33,636 nucleotides of DNA from an uncultured Prevotella sp. GTDB taxonomy: Bacteria; Bacteroidota; Bacteroidia; Bacteroidales; Bacteroidaceae. Of this stretch, positions 20,271 through 29,415 are shown one piece after another (position 1 is the first letter of the stretch; the number at the start of each line of letters is the position of its first letter). The position numbers and the translations under genes are program-made. The stretch covers positions 1 to 33,636 of the forward strand of contig CAMJBL010000024.1 in assembly GCA_946403845.1 (NCBI GenBank). Direction: 5' to 3'. Below the pieces are notes generated by a model, which did not search any database, was not told the origin of the DNA, and worked only from the letters and a program-made list of their open reading frames with translations.

Positions 20271-23137
20271 GACATGCCGCAAAGGCGTGCATACGGACAA
20301 TGTTCGCATCTTTTCCGCTCGTCGGTAGGCGTAAAGCTGAGGGCGGGATTGAAGATGTCGCGGATGATGCTGTCGAGTTGCTGCATGTAGGCTTCTGACA
20401 CCGTGGCAATGTCGTTGACGGGATCATGCCCCAGACAAAGGGTGGGGTTGTAATCATCGCTGCCCGCATGCTGGATGAAGAGCAGGGCCGGCGCTACGGG
20501 GACCTGCTTGGACTTGAGCCTGACGATGTGGCTGTAAAGGAACGCCTGCAGGTAATAATCGCTATGGTTTTTCAGATTCTCCTGTGCAAAGATGGCCTCC
20601 ACATCGGCCAGAGTCTTGAGGCGTCGACTTCCGGTCTTGTAGTCTATCACCCGGATCTGATCTGTGCCCTCGGGCGTGGTGATGCTGTCAAGACGGTCGA
20701 TCTTGCCACCGAGTGTCGTGGTGATAATGTCGCTGCCAACGGGAATCTGATAGTCGAGTCTGACGGTCTTCTCAAGTCCGAGGATGGTGAATGGCGTCAG
20801 GCGACGGTCGATTTCGAGCAACTGTCGGATATATTTGATGATGACCTCGCGATTGATGATCTGAAGTCCGTCGAGTGGGGGCAGTTTCCGCGAAGGATCC
20901 TTGATCAGGAACAATTCGCGCTTAAAGGCTTCATCGACGGCCCGCTCAATATCGACCTCCGTCTGGAGTAGGTGTTCAAGATCTTCGGCCACAATGACAC
21001 GGCTCTTCTGCATCAGCTTTTCGTAAATAAGTTGGGCGGACAGGTGGAAGATATTTCCGAAGACGCGGTTGTCGATGGTATCCTCATCCTCATTATCAGG
21101 CTCGATGATGTTGCTCACATAATGATAGAAGAACTGCAACTGGCAGCGAATATAACGGTTGATGGCCGTGGGGGTGAGCAGGTTATGGTCGAACCGCTCA
21201 CGGAGGAGCTGCATCACGGCATCGGTCTTTTGGATAGCCTTCGGACTCCGCAGGATGGGCGCCTGACCTGCCTGGAGCGTGCTGATGTTGATCTGATGAC
21301 CACTCTCCACCATCATCTGAAGCATTAAACGTGACATCTCGCCCGTCTGACCGTCGTTGGTGGAATTATTATACACCAGCGTGATGTCGCTGGCACGCTG
21401 CAACAAGCGGTGGAAATAGTAGGCATAGATGGCCACTTTGTGGTCGATGGTGGTAAGGCCATAGGCCTTTCTCAGGCTGTAAGGGATGAACGAGGTGTCG
21501 CTGAGTCCCTTGGGCAGGTTGCCTTCATTGCAGGAGAGCAGCAGGACATGGTCGAAATCGATGTTTCGCGTTTCCAGCACACCCATCATCTGAATCCCTT
21601 CAACCGGTTCGCCGTGGAAGGGAATCGTGGTGGCGGCGACAATCTGCGTGATGAGCCGTTGCAAGGTGATGGTGTCAACGGTCAGGCTTCCGTTTTCGAC
21701 GAGGTCACTCAGCCGATTCAGAAGTGTGTACATCCGGAAGAGGCTTTCCTGAGTGAGGGGTGAGGCCTCCTGCGTATCTGTGCTGATGGCTTTTGCGATA
21801 AGTCGGACGACCGACATCAGCCATAAGAGCAGGGCGCTATTGAACATTTCCCCGCTATGATGCGTTAGGGAGAAGAGCAACGTCAGTCCTTCATCCTTTG
21901 AGAGCTGCGTTGCGTCGGGATAGTAGATCTTCTGCGTGTTCAGTTCGTCGTAAAGACTGTTGCAGGCCGAGGAGATATAGTGGGCATAGGGATGACGCAG
22001 CACGTGGTTGACATGACGGAGACGATAGTGTCTGGTCTCTGCCACATAGCCGTTGGTCTGAAGACTGATCAGCAGATTGACCAGCGAGGTAATGGGGGTC
22101 TGTGAAAGCGGATAGCCGGTGGTGATATTAACCTTCTCAACTTCTGTTGGAATGCAATGGATGGCCGTCTGCAACATATTCTCGTTGCAGAGCACCACAG
22201 CCGTTCGCCTGTTGTCGGAAATACGGTTTCCCTCTCGTAGCCAGGTGCTGATATAGCGGGCCTGGATGGTTTCCGTTGGGGCAGAGATATAGGTGATGGT
22301 CTTCTGACGGGCGAAGTTGCGGTAGATGGCTTCATCGTCGTTGTCCAGCTCATTGGGAAAGACATCAAGATACTGGGCAATATAATAGCCTGCCTCGTTG
22401 GTATAGAGGTAATACTGGTCGTAGTCCCAATAGAAACGGGCTTTCCCTTCCTGCTTCATCCGACGAAAGAGCGTCTGCTCCACCTGTTGCAGCATATTGA
22501 AGCCGATGAAGAGATAAAGGTCATACTCGAATGTGATGTCTTCGCGTTCGGCCACTTCACGGTAGAGGGCTCCTTCATAGGCCAGTCCCTGTTCGGAGAG
22601 CCGATGGTTGAAATGCTGGTAGATATCAAGGATATGGCTCCATAGCTGTAGGAAACGCCGTTTCAGTTCGGTGTTATGCGTTTCGCTGAAATGACTGAAG
22701 AACTGACGGAGGATGGTGCGCTGCTCCTCGGTGAGATACGAGGTATCGTCGTATTCATGGAAATCGCGGAGATTGGCAAAGACCAGCTCTGCAGAGGCCA
22801 TGTTCTTGTCGAGATCGTCGAAATCGGAGAGCAGCAGTTGTCCCCAGCCATAGAAATGATCGAGGCTCTCGTCGATGCCTGTACACTCGGTAAAGCACTG
22901 GTGGAGCTCGCAGACCAGTTGGATGGGGTCGGCCACTTGTCGCTGGCTGTGACTACGGAAGAGGTCGCTGATGGTAATATAGGCCGGACTCCAGAGGGGC
23001 TTTCCTGCCAGACGTGCCAGATGCTCATTGAGGAACAGGGCTGCACGCTTGTTGGGGAAGACTACTGCGATGCGCGACAGGTTGGTACCGTATTTTCGGA
23101 GCAGGTCGGCTGCGACGTATTCGAGAAAACTATTCAT
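20267..23137 (-). CDS. addB: AddB-like PD-(D/E)XK nuclease/helicase-like protein
   Basis: A 956-residue protein. The N-terminus (NSFLEYVAADLLRKYG...IAVVFPNKRAALFLNEHLA) is the helicase-like region of Bacteroidetes AddB proteins and lacks a P-loop. The C-terminal nuclease core is near residue 830 (IRVIDYKTGSRR, with D-Y-K as the catalytic part). An iron-sulfur staple is likely: one cysteine in RYIRCQLQFFYHYV before the nuclease, and three at the C-terminus in CEHCPYARLC. This is the AddB pattern. With AddA it would process double-strand DNA ends for RecA loading. Its ATG overlaps the addA-like stop by 4 bp. It converges on the MFS gene. Confidence 0.85.
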   Translation of the reverse strand: MNSFLEYVAADLLRKYGTNLSRIAVVFPNKRAALFLNEHLARLAGKPLWSPAYITISDLFRSHSQRQVADPIQLVCELHQCFTECTGIDESLDHFYGWGQLLLSDFDDLDKNMASAELVFANLRDFHEYDDTSYLTEEQRTILRQFFSHFSETHNTELKRRFLQLWSHILDIYQHFNHRLSEQGLAYEGALYREVAEREDITFEYDLYLFIGFNMLQQVEQTLFRRMKQEGKARFYWDYDQYYLYTNEAGYYIAQYLDVFPNELDNDDEAIYRNFARQKTITYISAPTETIQARYISTWLREGNRISDNRRTAVVLCNENMLQTAIHCIPTEVEKVNITTGYPLSQTPITSLVNLLISLQTNGYVAETRHYRLRHVNHVLRHPYAHYISSACNSLYDELNTQKIYYPDATQLSKDEGLTLLFSLTHHSGEMFNSALLLWLMSVVRLIAKAISTDTQEASPLTQESLFRMYTLLNRLSDLVENGSLTVDTITLQRLITQIVAATTIPFHGEPVEGIQMMGVLETRNIDFDHVLLLSCNEGNLPKGLSDTSFIPYSLRKAYGLTTIDHKVAIYAYYFHRLLQRASDITLVYNNSTNDGQTGEMSRLMLQMMVESGHQINISTLQAGQAPILRSPKAIQKTDAVMQLLRERFDHNLLTPTAINRYIRCQLQFFYHYVSNIIEPDNEDEDTIDNRVFGNIFHLSAQLIYEKLMQKSRVIVAEDLEHLLQTEVDIERAVDEAFKRELFLIKDPSRKLPPLDGLQIINREVIIKYIRQLLEIDRRLTPFTILGLEKTVRLDYQIPVGSDIITTTLGGKIDRLDSITTPEGTDQIRVIDYKTGSRRLKTLADVEAIFAQENLKNHSDYYLQAFLYSHIVRLKSKQVPVAPALLFIQHAGSDDYNPTLCLGHDPVNDIATVSEAYMQQLDSIIRDIFNPALSFTPTDERKRCEHCPYARLCGMS

Positions 23138-26100
23138 GCGATTCCCTCCTTCCTGACTTCTTCGATTCTGTTACTATAGACAAACCATAGATAACCTTTG
23201 ATATGGGTATGTCCCATGTCGGCTAACAGTTGCATATATTCGCGTACCTGGTCGTGATATTCGTCTTTCGGACTACCGAACTTGAAGTCGACTACCACCC
23301 ATTCCTGGCCATCCGTCATTACACGATCAGGGCGTCGCTCTATCACTTCACCGTCCTCGACCGTGAGGATAGCGCATTCATTAAAGAGTGTCCAACGGTC
23401 TGAGAACCAATCAGCTACTCGTTTGTTGTTCAACCTTTTGTAAAGCATGGCAGAAATCTTCTCAGCCGTTATTTGTTCATCGTAGAGGATACCTTCAAGT
23501 TGCAGACGTTTCAGCGCACCTTCGATATCGGCAGAGGTCCGGATAGTGGAGAATATCTGGTGCAGGATACTGCCCGTCTGGATGTATTGTCGCTGTTGCT
23601 GCTCGTCGTTGTCTTCATCCTGTTGGATGATGAAATCCTTACTGCGATTACTTTGACGGAACGAGATGGGATTGTCGAATGTTTCGATGTCTATATGGAT
23701 TGGGGTCGTCACCTGTAAGAATGGATTCGGCGATGCCTTACGAGAGCTGTCAGCCGCTTGGGTCATCAGCGTGCCATAGGAGAGAGAAATCGGTTCTGCC
23801 TCGTTGTCCATGCCCGACAGGATAGCCTCCGGTTTCTCTTGTGTCAGGAGGGGTAACACCTGTTCGATAAGCATGGAGCGTGTCTTATTGGCATTGCGCT
23901 TGCCGATAACGAAGAGACTCTGACTGGCTCGTGTGAAGGCGACATAGAGCAGATTGAGGTTATCCACGGTGTTCTGCAAGTGTTCATGCTGGTAGTCGTC
24001 TTCATAGATGGTGCCCATCAGCTGCTTGGCATTGAAGTCGACGGGTACGATGGGCAGCTCGTTGAAGGGGGCTTCGTTGGGCTGGCACCAGAGGATGTGG
24101 CCTTGCGACTTCTCCAGTTGCCAGTCGCAGAAAGGAATGATGACATGCGGGAATTCCAATCCCTTTGACTTATGAATGGATATCAGGCGGATGCCGTTAA
24201 TCTCATCACTCTGAATAGTTTTGGCGCAGAGATTCTCCTGCCATTCGGTGACGAAGGCATCGATGCCTGTGGCATTCTCGCTGGTAAAGTTGAGCAACTG
24301 GTCGTAGAAAGCACAGAGATAGGCATTCTGTCCCTCCAAACGATGGAGCTCAAAGAGGGTGTAGAGACGTTCCGTCAGTTCATATAACGACAGGTTCATC
24401 AGTTCCTCGAAATGACCGATGTAGGCCTCGGGCAATAAGTCGTCGAGGGTGTTGGTACTGAGCAGCAGATCATTGTCGGCTGTCTTCTTGTCCAACACAA
24501 AACACTGGTAGAGCTTGGCTATATCGGCCTTGGCGAGAGTGTCGTCGGGATGGGTGATGAGGTGAAGGGCCTCAACGAGCAAATTAACGGCGATGGAGGC
24601 ATCCAGACGGAAGGCTTCATCCGACACGATGCGTATATCCGGCAGATGCTTGGTGAAGTAATCGGCTATCAGGGGGATATAGGCGTTGGTCCTTACCAGG
24701 ATGGCCATCTCCGAGGGTTTCACACCTTTGTCTCGGAGCTCACAGACGATGTCGGCGATGCTTGCAAAGGTCTTTTCCAGATAGTCGTCTCCCGGCAACA
24801 GCTGGATATTCACCAGTCCGTTGGCTGCCAGTTTCTCAGGCACCGTCTGTTCCACATCGGCATAGGCACGCTGGAGGGCAGTGGCTTCCGGATCGTCTTG
24901 CAGCGCCAGGTATTCGAGTTCGGCTGCGATGCGGAAGAATGCATTGTTGAATTCTATGATATTGCGCTGTGAACGGTAATTGGTGTCGAGGGTACGGATA
25001 TCGAGCTGCGCCTCTGGTGACGGGAATTGCCGTTGGATATCATTCAGGAGCCGCCAGTCGCCTGAACGCCAGCGATAGATACTCTGCTTGACATCGCCGA
25101 CAATCAGGTTCTCCGTTCCTTCCTGGCTCATGGTCTCGGAGAGCAGCACCTTGAAGTTCTGCCATTGCACCGTCGATGTGTCCTGAAACTCATCGATCAT
25201 GATATGTTGCAGTTGGGTACCGATCTTCTCAAAGATAAAGGGGGTGTCGCTGCCGTCGATGAGCGCATGGAGCAACTGTTGGGTGTCGCTGAGCAGGAAA
25301 CGGTTGGCACCCTCGTTCAGTTCGCGTACCTTCTTCTCTATGCTACCCAGGAGCCTTAACTGACTGAGGTGGCGCAGGGTGATGTCAGCCGACTGGAAGA
25401 TCTTCCATTGACGGGGACGCTCTTCCATAGCGGTACGAAGAATTGTGCCGAGGGTGGTGTCGGCAAGGCTGTAGATCTCTTCCTTGCGAGGATGGGTCTT
25501 CTTGCACCATTTCTCCGGATCGCCCACACAGTCAGCCACACGTTTACCAACGATACTCTCGTCGAAAATGCCGTCCTGCAGTTTCAGGAAGAAGCTGCAA
25601 AGCCCGCTTTTCCCGTAGGAGAAATCCTCGACGGTGAGCCCTTCGCTCTTCAAGGTCTCAAAGAACTGACTGGCCAGCGCTTTCATCCGTTCTTCTGCTG
25701 CCTGGCGCAGCTCCTTCAGGCGGGTGGTGTATCGGTCGAAGAAACCTGGTTCCTCCAACTTCTGGCGGAGGGCGTTGCTGACGCTTTTGTATTCGTCGCG
25801 GAAGATGGTCTTACCGAAGGTTTTGATCTGTCCGATAACATTCCACGTCTTGTCGTCGGAGATCGTTTCCATAATATACTTCAACAGCCATTGCAGGATG
25901 ATATCTGTGGTATGGAGGTCTTGGATCAACTGGTCAACAGCCAATTCCTCCACCTGCGTGTCGTTAAGTCCGATGCGCAGGTTTGCTGTGAGATCCAGTT
26001 CCCGCGCCAGGTTACGGAGCACACCTTGGAAGAAGGTGTCGATTGTCTCCACCCGGAAGTAATTATAGTTGTGGAGGAGCAGACTCAGGGCGATACCAGC

Positions 26101-26370
26101 ACGCTGGCTGACGAGGTCTTCCGGCTTTCCGGTCTTCTCGCAGATCACCTTCATGTAATTGGCTGAGTCGGGTAACTGTTTCCAGATGCCGTAAAGCTGA
26201 CTGAGGATACGCATCTTCATCTCTTCGGTGGCCTTGTTGGTAAAGGTCACCGCCAGGATGTTACGGTATGACTGGGGATTCTCCACCACCAGTTTGATAT
26301 ATTCCGTAGCGAGCGTAAATGTCTTTCCACTCCCGGCACTTGCTTTATAAACTGTGAGGGGTTTTACCAT
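23134..26370 (-). CDS. addA: AddA-like UvrD/Rep helicase-nuclease
   Basis: A 1078-residue SF1 helicase. Walker A is ASAGSGKT (residues 10-17), followed by LAVTFTNKATEEMKMRI (motif Ia). Walker B is IMIDEFQDTS (about 390-399), LDTNYRSQRNI is motif IV, GIRLISIHKSKGLEFPHVI is motif V, and NLLYVAFTRAS is motif VI. The C-terminal domain (about 1015-1040) has EWVVVDFKFG followed by DQVREYMQLL, a PD-(D/E)XK RecB-type nuclease core. Together with the downstream AddB-like protein this makes an AddAB double-strand-break resection enzyme. The start overlaps the end of the DUF5686 gene by 7 bp, so all three genes are coupled. Confidence 0.88.
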   Translation of the reverse strand: MVKPLTVYKASAGSGKTFTLATEYIKLVVENPQSYRNILAVTFTNKATEEMKMRILSQLYGIWKQLPDSANYMKVICEKTGKPEDLVSQRAGIALSLLLHNYNYFRVETIDTFFQGVLRNLARELDLTANLRIGLNDTQVEELAVDQLIQDLHTTDIILQWLLKYIMETISDDKTWNVIGQIKTFGKTIFRDEYKSVSNALRQKLEEPGFFDRYTTRLKELRQAAEERMKALASQFFETLKSEGLTVEDFSYGKSGLCSFFLKLQDGIFDESIVGKRVADCVGDPEKWCKKTHPRKEEIYSLADTTLGTILRTAMEERPRQWKIFQSADITLRHLSQLRLLGSIEKKVRELNEGANRFLLSDTQQLLHALIDGSDTPFIFEKIGTQLQHIMIDEFQDTSTVQWQNFKVLLSETMSQEGTENLIVGDVKQSIYRWRSGDWRLLNDIQRQFPSPEAQLDIRTLDTNYRSQRNIIEFNNAFFRIAAELEYLALQDDPEATALQRAYADVEQTVPEKLAANGLVNIQLLPGDDYLEKTFASIADIVCELRDKGVKPSEMAILVRTNAYIPLIADYFTKHLPDIRIVSDEAFRLDASIAVNLLVEALHLITHPDDTLAKADIAKLYQCFVLDKKTADNDLLLSTNTLDDLLPEAYIGHFEELMNLSLYELTERLYTLFELHRLEGQNAYLCAFYDQLLNFTSENATGIDAFVTEWQENLCAKTIQSDEINGIRLISIHKSKGLEFPHVIIPFCDWQLEKSQGHILWCQPNEAPFNELPIVPVDFNAKQLMGTIYEDDYQHEHLQNTVDNLNLLYVAFTRASQSLFVIGKRNANKTRSMLIEQVLPLLTQEKPEAILSGMDNEAEPISLSYGTLMTQAADSSRKASPNPFLQVTTPIHIDIETFDNPISFRQSNRSKDFIIQQDEDNDEQQQRQYIQTGSILHQIFSTIRTSADIEGALKRLQLEGILYDEQITAEKISAMLYKRLNNKRVADWFSDRWTLFNECAILTVEDGEVIERRPDRVMTDGQEWVVVDFKFGSPKDEYHDQVREYMQLLADMGHTHIKGYLWFVYSNRIEEVRKEGIA

Positions 26371-28388
26371 CGTCTGAAAATTTCGAAATCAAACTTGAAG
26401 CCTACGCGCTGGAAATGGTTGCTCTTGAAACTGGCGAAGGCTGCCACGGAGATGTATCTGTTGGTGAAGCCGTAGCCAAACTCATAATAGGGACGTGAGC
26501 GTTCCAACAGTACAGAATTGAAATAGAATCTCTCCTTCTCGATGTATTTCCCGACGTAAGGCAGCCAAGTGGCAAACACCAGTGGTGACTCGTAGGAGGC
26601 ATTCGCACGGATATAGTAGTTGGAGCGGTTGAACTCGCTGCCGTTCAGCAATTGGAAATCACCCGTCCAGTCGTCATCCCAGCCATCGGGCAGGTTGGTG
26701 TCCTGAAAGTTGTCGAAGTCAACGAAATAGTTCTGCTCACGAAGGGAATAGGTGCCGTAGCCCGCCCGAAGATTCAGGATGCGGAGCCCGGGAATACGTT
26801 TTTTCCATTGCACATCGGTTTCCCAACGTTCATAGCTGATGTTCGAGGAGCCGATGCCTTTGATGCCCCGTTCCCAGTCGACGGTGAACAGCGGTCCTTT
26901 CTCCCAAGGCAGGACCTTGACACCAAACATCGGTGCAAAACTGGTGTATTTCGTCGGCATATTGTATTTTCTCATCATCGCCTCGTTGACGGCCCTTCGC
27001 TTGTGGAAGACCAGACCCGTCTCTATGTCCAGCCAATCGAAAAGCATGATATTGTTGAAGGCACGGATATAGCTGTTGTTGAACTTGTTCATATCCATGT
27101 TCGTAAAGTCGATGTCGCCATACTGTTCCTTGATCTGTTCCAAGACCGTCGAATTACTGATGCGATTACCGTTACCGAAGGTCAGTTCGGCATAACCGTT
27201 TCGCTTCGGGTTGTAGGTCATACGCAACGGGGCGTCGAAGAAGAACTTCTTGATTTTGAAGTTATAGCCGAAGTAGGGATTGAACGTCAGGTAACGGTGG
27301 GGTGAAAAGGTGTACTGGAAACGCAGTTTCATCTTATACGAGAAACCCTTGCTATCGCTATATCGGATGGCGAGAGGATCGATGAGGGGCGAGAGCTTGA
27401 AATAGGTCTGCTCCGTTTCCGCACGAATCGGGGTGACAAGGGTCTCGCCAATTGTGTCCCAGAAGATCTTCTTAAACAGGTTGGGCTTCCTGGTAATGGT
27501 ATCCTCAGGCGCCGGCGGGGCGGGGAAGTAGTCCTCGGTCTTCTCGTAGAGCTCTTCTTCCTCAACGGTTAGCGGAATCGCACGCAGGGTATCCATCACT
27601 ATCTTGCCTTCCGCCCATAGGTTACTGTCTGGCAGCTCCGGCTGACAGTTATGGACGGATGTGAGGTTGGCAGAGATGCGGTTGCCTACGAACTTGAAGG
27701 TGGCTGCTGTCGACGTGCGCCAGGGGACGATGAGCTGTCCGCCCTTGTTGCTGTAATTGAGCTCGGTGCGGAAAGTTATCATGTCGAACTCGCCATTGAA
27801 CACCGCTTTCTGGATTCTTCCTGTCTCTGTCTCCACGATGGCATAACCGTTCAGCAACTGCGTATTGTAGAGTTTCGGTTTGAAGTCGATGCGGGTGGTG
27901 CCGTCATTGGCGTTTGTCTCCTCGCGGAACTTGTAGAATTTCCGGTTGGCACGGTGGAAGGGCGACAGGATATGCCCATCATACAATGCCACGTCGTAGA
28001 TCTTTGGATAGACCAGTTCCCTCAAGGTAGGCATCGCCTTACGGTTATGCCGGATGGTGCCTGCCTTCACCTGACCGATGAGGTCGAAATCATGTTCGTC
28101 GGTCAGGAGCACCTTATTGTAGGTCTCCCGAATATAATGACGTTCGTCCTTCGCCAGGACGTACATGGTCGGAATGAGCCAAAGGGTAGGGTTGCGCCGT
28201 TCTACATTAAAGCGGAATTTAACATAGACATTGTCTATGATACTGTCCGAATAGGGATGATGGTATTCTGGGTAGGCATAGATACGTGAAAGGATCAGGG
28301 AGTCTTTCTTCTCCCAGGCAAAAAGACTGCTGGGCATACTTGTGAGTATGCCCAGCATGATCAGGTTTATCAGCATTTTGCATTTCAC
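26364..28388 (-). CDS. DUF5686 family outer-membrane beta-barrel protein
   Basis: About 674 residues with a signal peptide (LINLIMLGILTSMPSSLFA). The protein is rich in alternating aromatic and polar residues typical of outer-membrane strands (RFQYTFSPHRYLTFNPYFGYNF) and ends in an aromatic residue (FEIFRRW). The N-terminal half matches DUF5686 proteins (RELVYPKIYDV, YNTQLLNGYAIVETETGRI). Those often carry an N-terminal carboxypeptidase-like beta-sandwich, which is missing here. The -7 box at 28393-28401 puts the transcript start almost at 28388, so the second ATG at 28376 (MLINLIML) may be the real start. It is the first gene of a DUF5686-addA-addB operon. Function is unknown. Confidence 0.8.
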   Translation of the reverse strand: MKCKMLINLIMLGILTSMPSSLFAWEKKDSLILSRIYAYPEYHHPYSDSIIDNVYVKFRFNVERRNPTLWLIPTMYVLAKDERHYIRETYNKVLLTDEHDFDLIGQVKAGTIRHNRKAMPTLRELVYPKIYDVALYDGHILSPFHRANRKFYKFREETNANDGTTRIDFKPKLYNTQLLNGYAIVETETGRIQKAVFNGEFDMITFRTELNYSNKGGQLIVPWRTSTAATFKFVGNRISANLTSVHNCQPELPDSNLWAEGKIVMDTLRAIPLTVEEEELYEKTEDYFPAPPAPEDTITRKPNLFKKIFWDTIGETLVTPIRAETEQTYFKLSPLIDPLAIRYSDSKGFSYKMKLRFQYTFSPHRYLTFNPYFGYNFKIKKFFFDAPLRMTYNPKRNGYAELTFGNGNRISNSTVLEQIKEQYGDIDFTNMDMNKFNNSYIRAFNNIMLFDWLDIETGLVFHKRRAVNEAMMRKYNMPTKYTSFAPMFGVKVLPWEKGPLFTVDWERGIKGIGSSNISYERWETDVQWKKRIPGLRILNLRAGYGTYSLREQNYFVDFDNFQDTNLPDGWDDDWTGDFQLLNGSEFNRSNYYIRANASYESPLVFATWLPYVGKYIEKERFYFNSVLLERSRPYYEFGYGFTNRYISVAAFASFKSNHFQRVGFKFDFEIFRRW

Positions 28389-28392
28389 AGCC

Positions 28393-28423
28393 CCAAAGGT
28401 ACGAATATTTTCGGAGCTGCAAA
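28393..28423 (-). promoter_or_regulatory. Promoter for the DUF5686-addA-addB operon
   Basis: Minus strand TTTG (28423-28420), 18 bases, TACCTTTGG (28401-28393). It lies in the 39-bp gap after rpoD. The spacing is slightly short and the last base differs from TTTGC. Confidence 0.6.
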
Positions 28424-28427
28424 AATT

Positions 28428-29300
28428 TTAGCCTAAATATTTCATTAAAATTTTCGCATTGCCCGAATCACGAAGCTTGGCAATGCTCTTCTCACGGATC
28501 TGACGCACACGCTCACGGGTGAGACCCAGCTGGTCGCCGATTTCCTCAAGTCCCTTCTCGTGGCAACCGATACCGAAGCACTCGCGGATAATGGTGATCT
28601 CACGCTCCTTCAGCACCTTGTTCAGCACGTTGTTCAGCTCCAGGGCCATCGACTCATGGTCCACCTGACGGTCCGTACGGCTGTCATCACCGCTGGCCAT
28701 CACATCGAGCATACAGTTGTCTTCGCCATCCTGGAAGGGGGCATCAATACTCACGTGGTGACTGTCAGCCTGCATAGACTGGCCGATCTTCTCCTCGTCG
28801 ATAGAAGTAGCCTCAGCCAACTCTGATACAGAGGGATGACGCTGGTGCTCCTGCTCGAACTTGTTGATCTCATGATTGATCTTGTTCAGAGAACCCACCT
28901 GGTTCAAGGGAAGACGAACAATACGGCTCTGCTCTGCAATGGCTTGGAGAATGCTCTGACGAATCCACCACACAGCATAGGAAATAAACTTAAATCCACG
29001 AGTCTCATCAAACTTCTGAGCGGCCTTGATCAGTCCGATGTTACCTTCATCGATCAGGTCTGTCAGGGTAAGACCCTGATGCTGATACTGCTTGGCAACG
29101 GAAACGACAAATCGCAGGTTGGCGGTGACCAACTTCTCTTTTGCGCGTTCTCCTTCCGGACCTCCCTTGCGGATCTTCTGGGCCAGTTCGATTTCCTCAT
29201 CAATGGAAATCAACGGTGCGCGACCAATTTCTACAAGGTATTTGTCGAGTGCCTCGCTCGAACGGTTTGTGATACTTTTTTGAATTTTTAATTGCCTCAT
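28428..29300 (-). CDS. rpoD: Primary RNA polymerase sigma factor RpoD/SigA
   Basis: A 290-residue sigma-70 factor of the short Bacteroidetes type, without region 1.1. Region 1.2 is in ALDKYLVEIGRAPLISIDEE. Region 2 has ANLRFVVSVAKQYQHQGLTL and TRGFKFISYAVWWIRQSILQ, the helix that opens the promoter. Region 3 follows, and region 4 ends with LEEIGDQLGLTRERVRQIREKSIAKL, the helix-turn-helix. It directs housekeeping transcription and in this phylum recognises TTTG/TAnnTTTG promoters like those seen throughout the window. It appears to be transcribed alone, with a -7 box at 29372-29380. Confidence 0.95.
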   Translation of the reverse strand: MRQLKIQKSITNRSSEALDKYLVEIGRAPLISIDEEIELAQKIRKGGPEGERAKEKLVTANLRFVVSVAKQYQHQGLTLTDLIDEGNIGLIKAAQKFDETRGFKFISYAVWWIRQSILQAIAEQSRIVRLPLNQVGSLNKINHEINKFEQEHQRHPSVSELAEATSIDEEKIGQSMQADSHHVSIDAPFQDGEDNCMLDVMASGDDSRTDRQVDHESMALELNNVLNKVLKEREITIIRECFGIGCHEKGLEEIGDQLGLTRERVRQIREKSIAKLRDSGNAKILMKYLG

Positions 29301-29371
29301 CTTTTTACCTTAAATCCTTTCTAACTGATTGATTCTCAAACTAATATCCTATATTTTCCTACAAAAGCGGT

Positions 29372-29380
29372 GCAAAGTTA
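29372..29380 (-). promoter_or_regulatory. Putative -7 element for rpoD
   Basis: TAACTTTGC on the minus strand fits TAnnTTTGC and leaves a leader of about 65 nt before the ATG at 29300. No TTTG lies 20 bases upstream. Confidence 0.55.
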
Positions 29381-29415
29381 CGAAAAATATCGATACGTTG
29401 TTCTCTTTTTAACAA

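Noticed and set aside
25369..26166. 265-codon plus-strand frame across addA
   Set aside because: Antisense to conserved AddA sequence; no motif or promoter.
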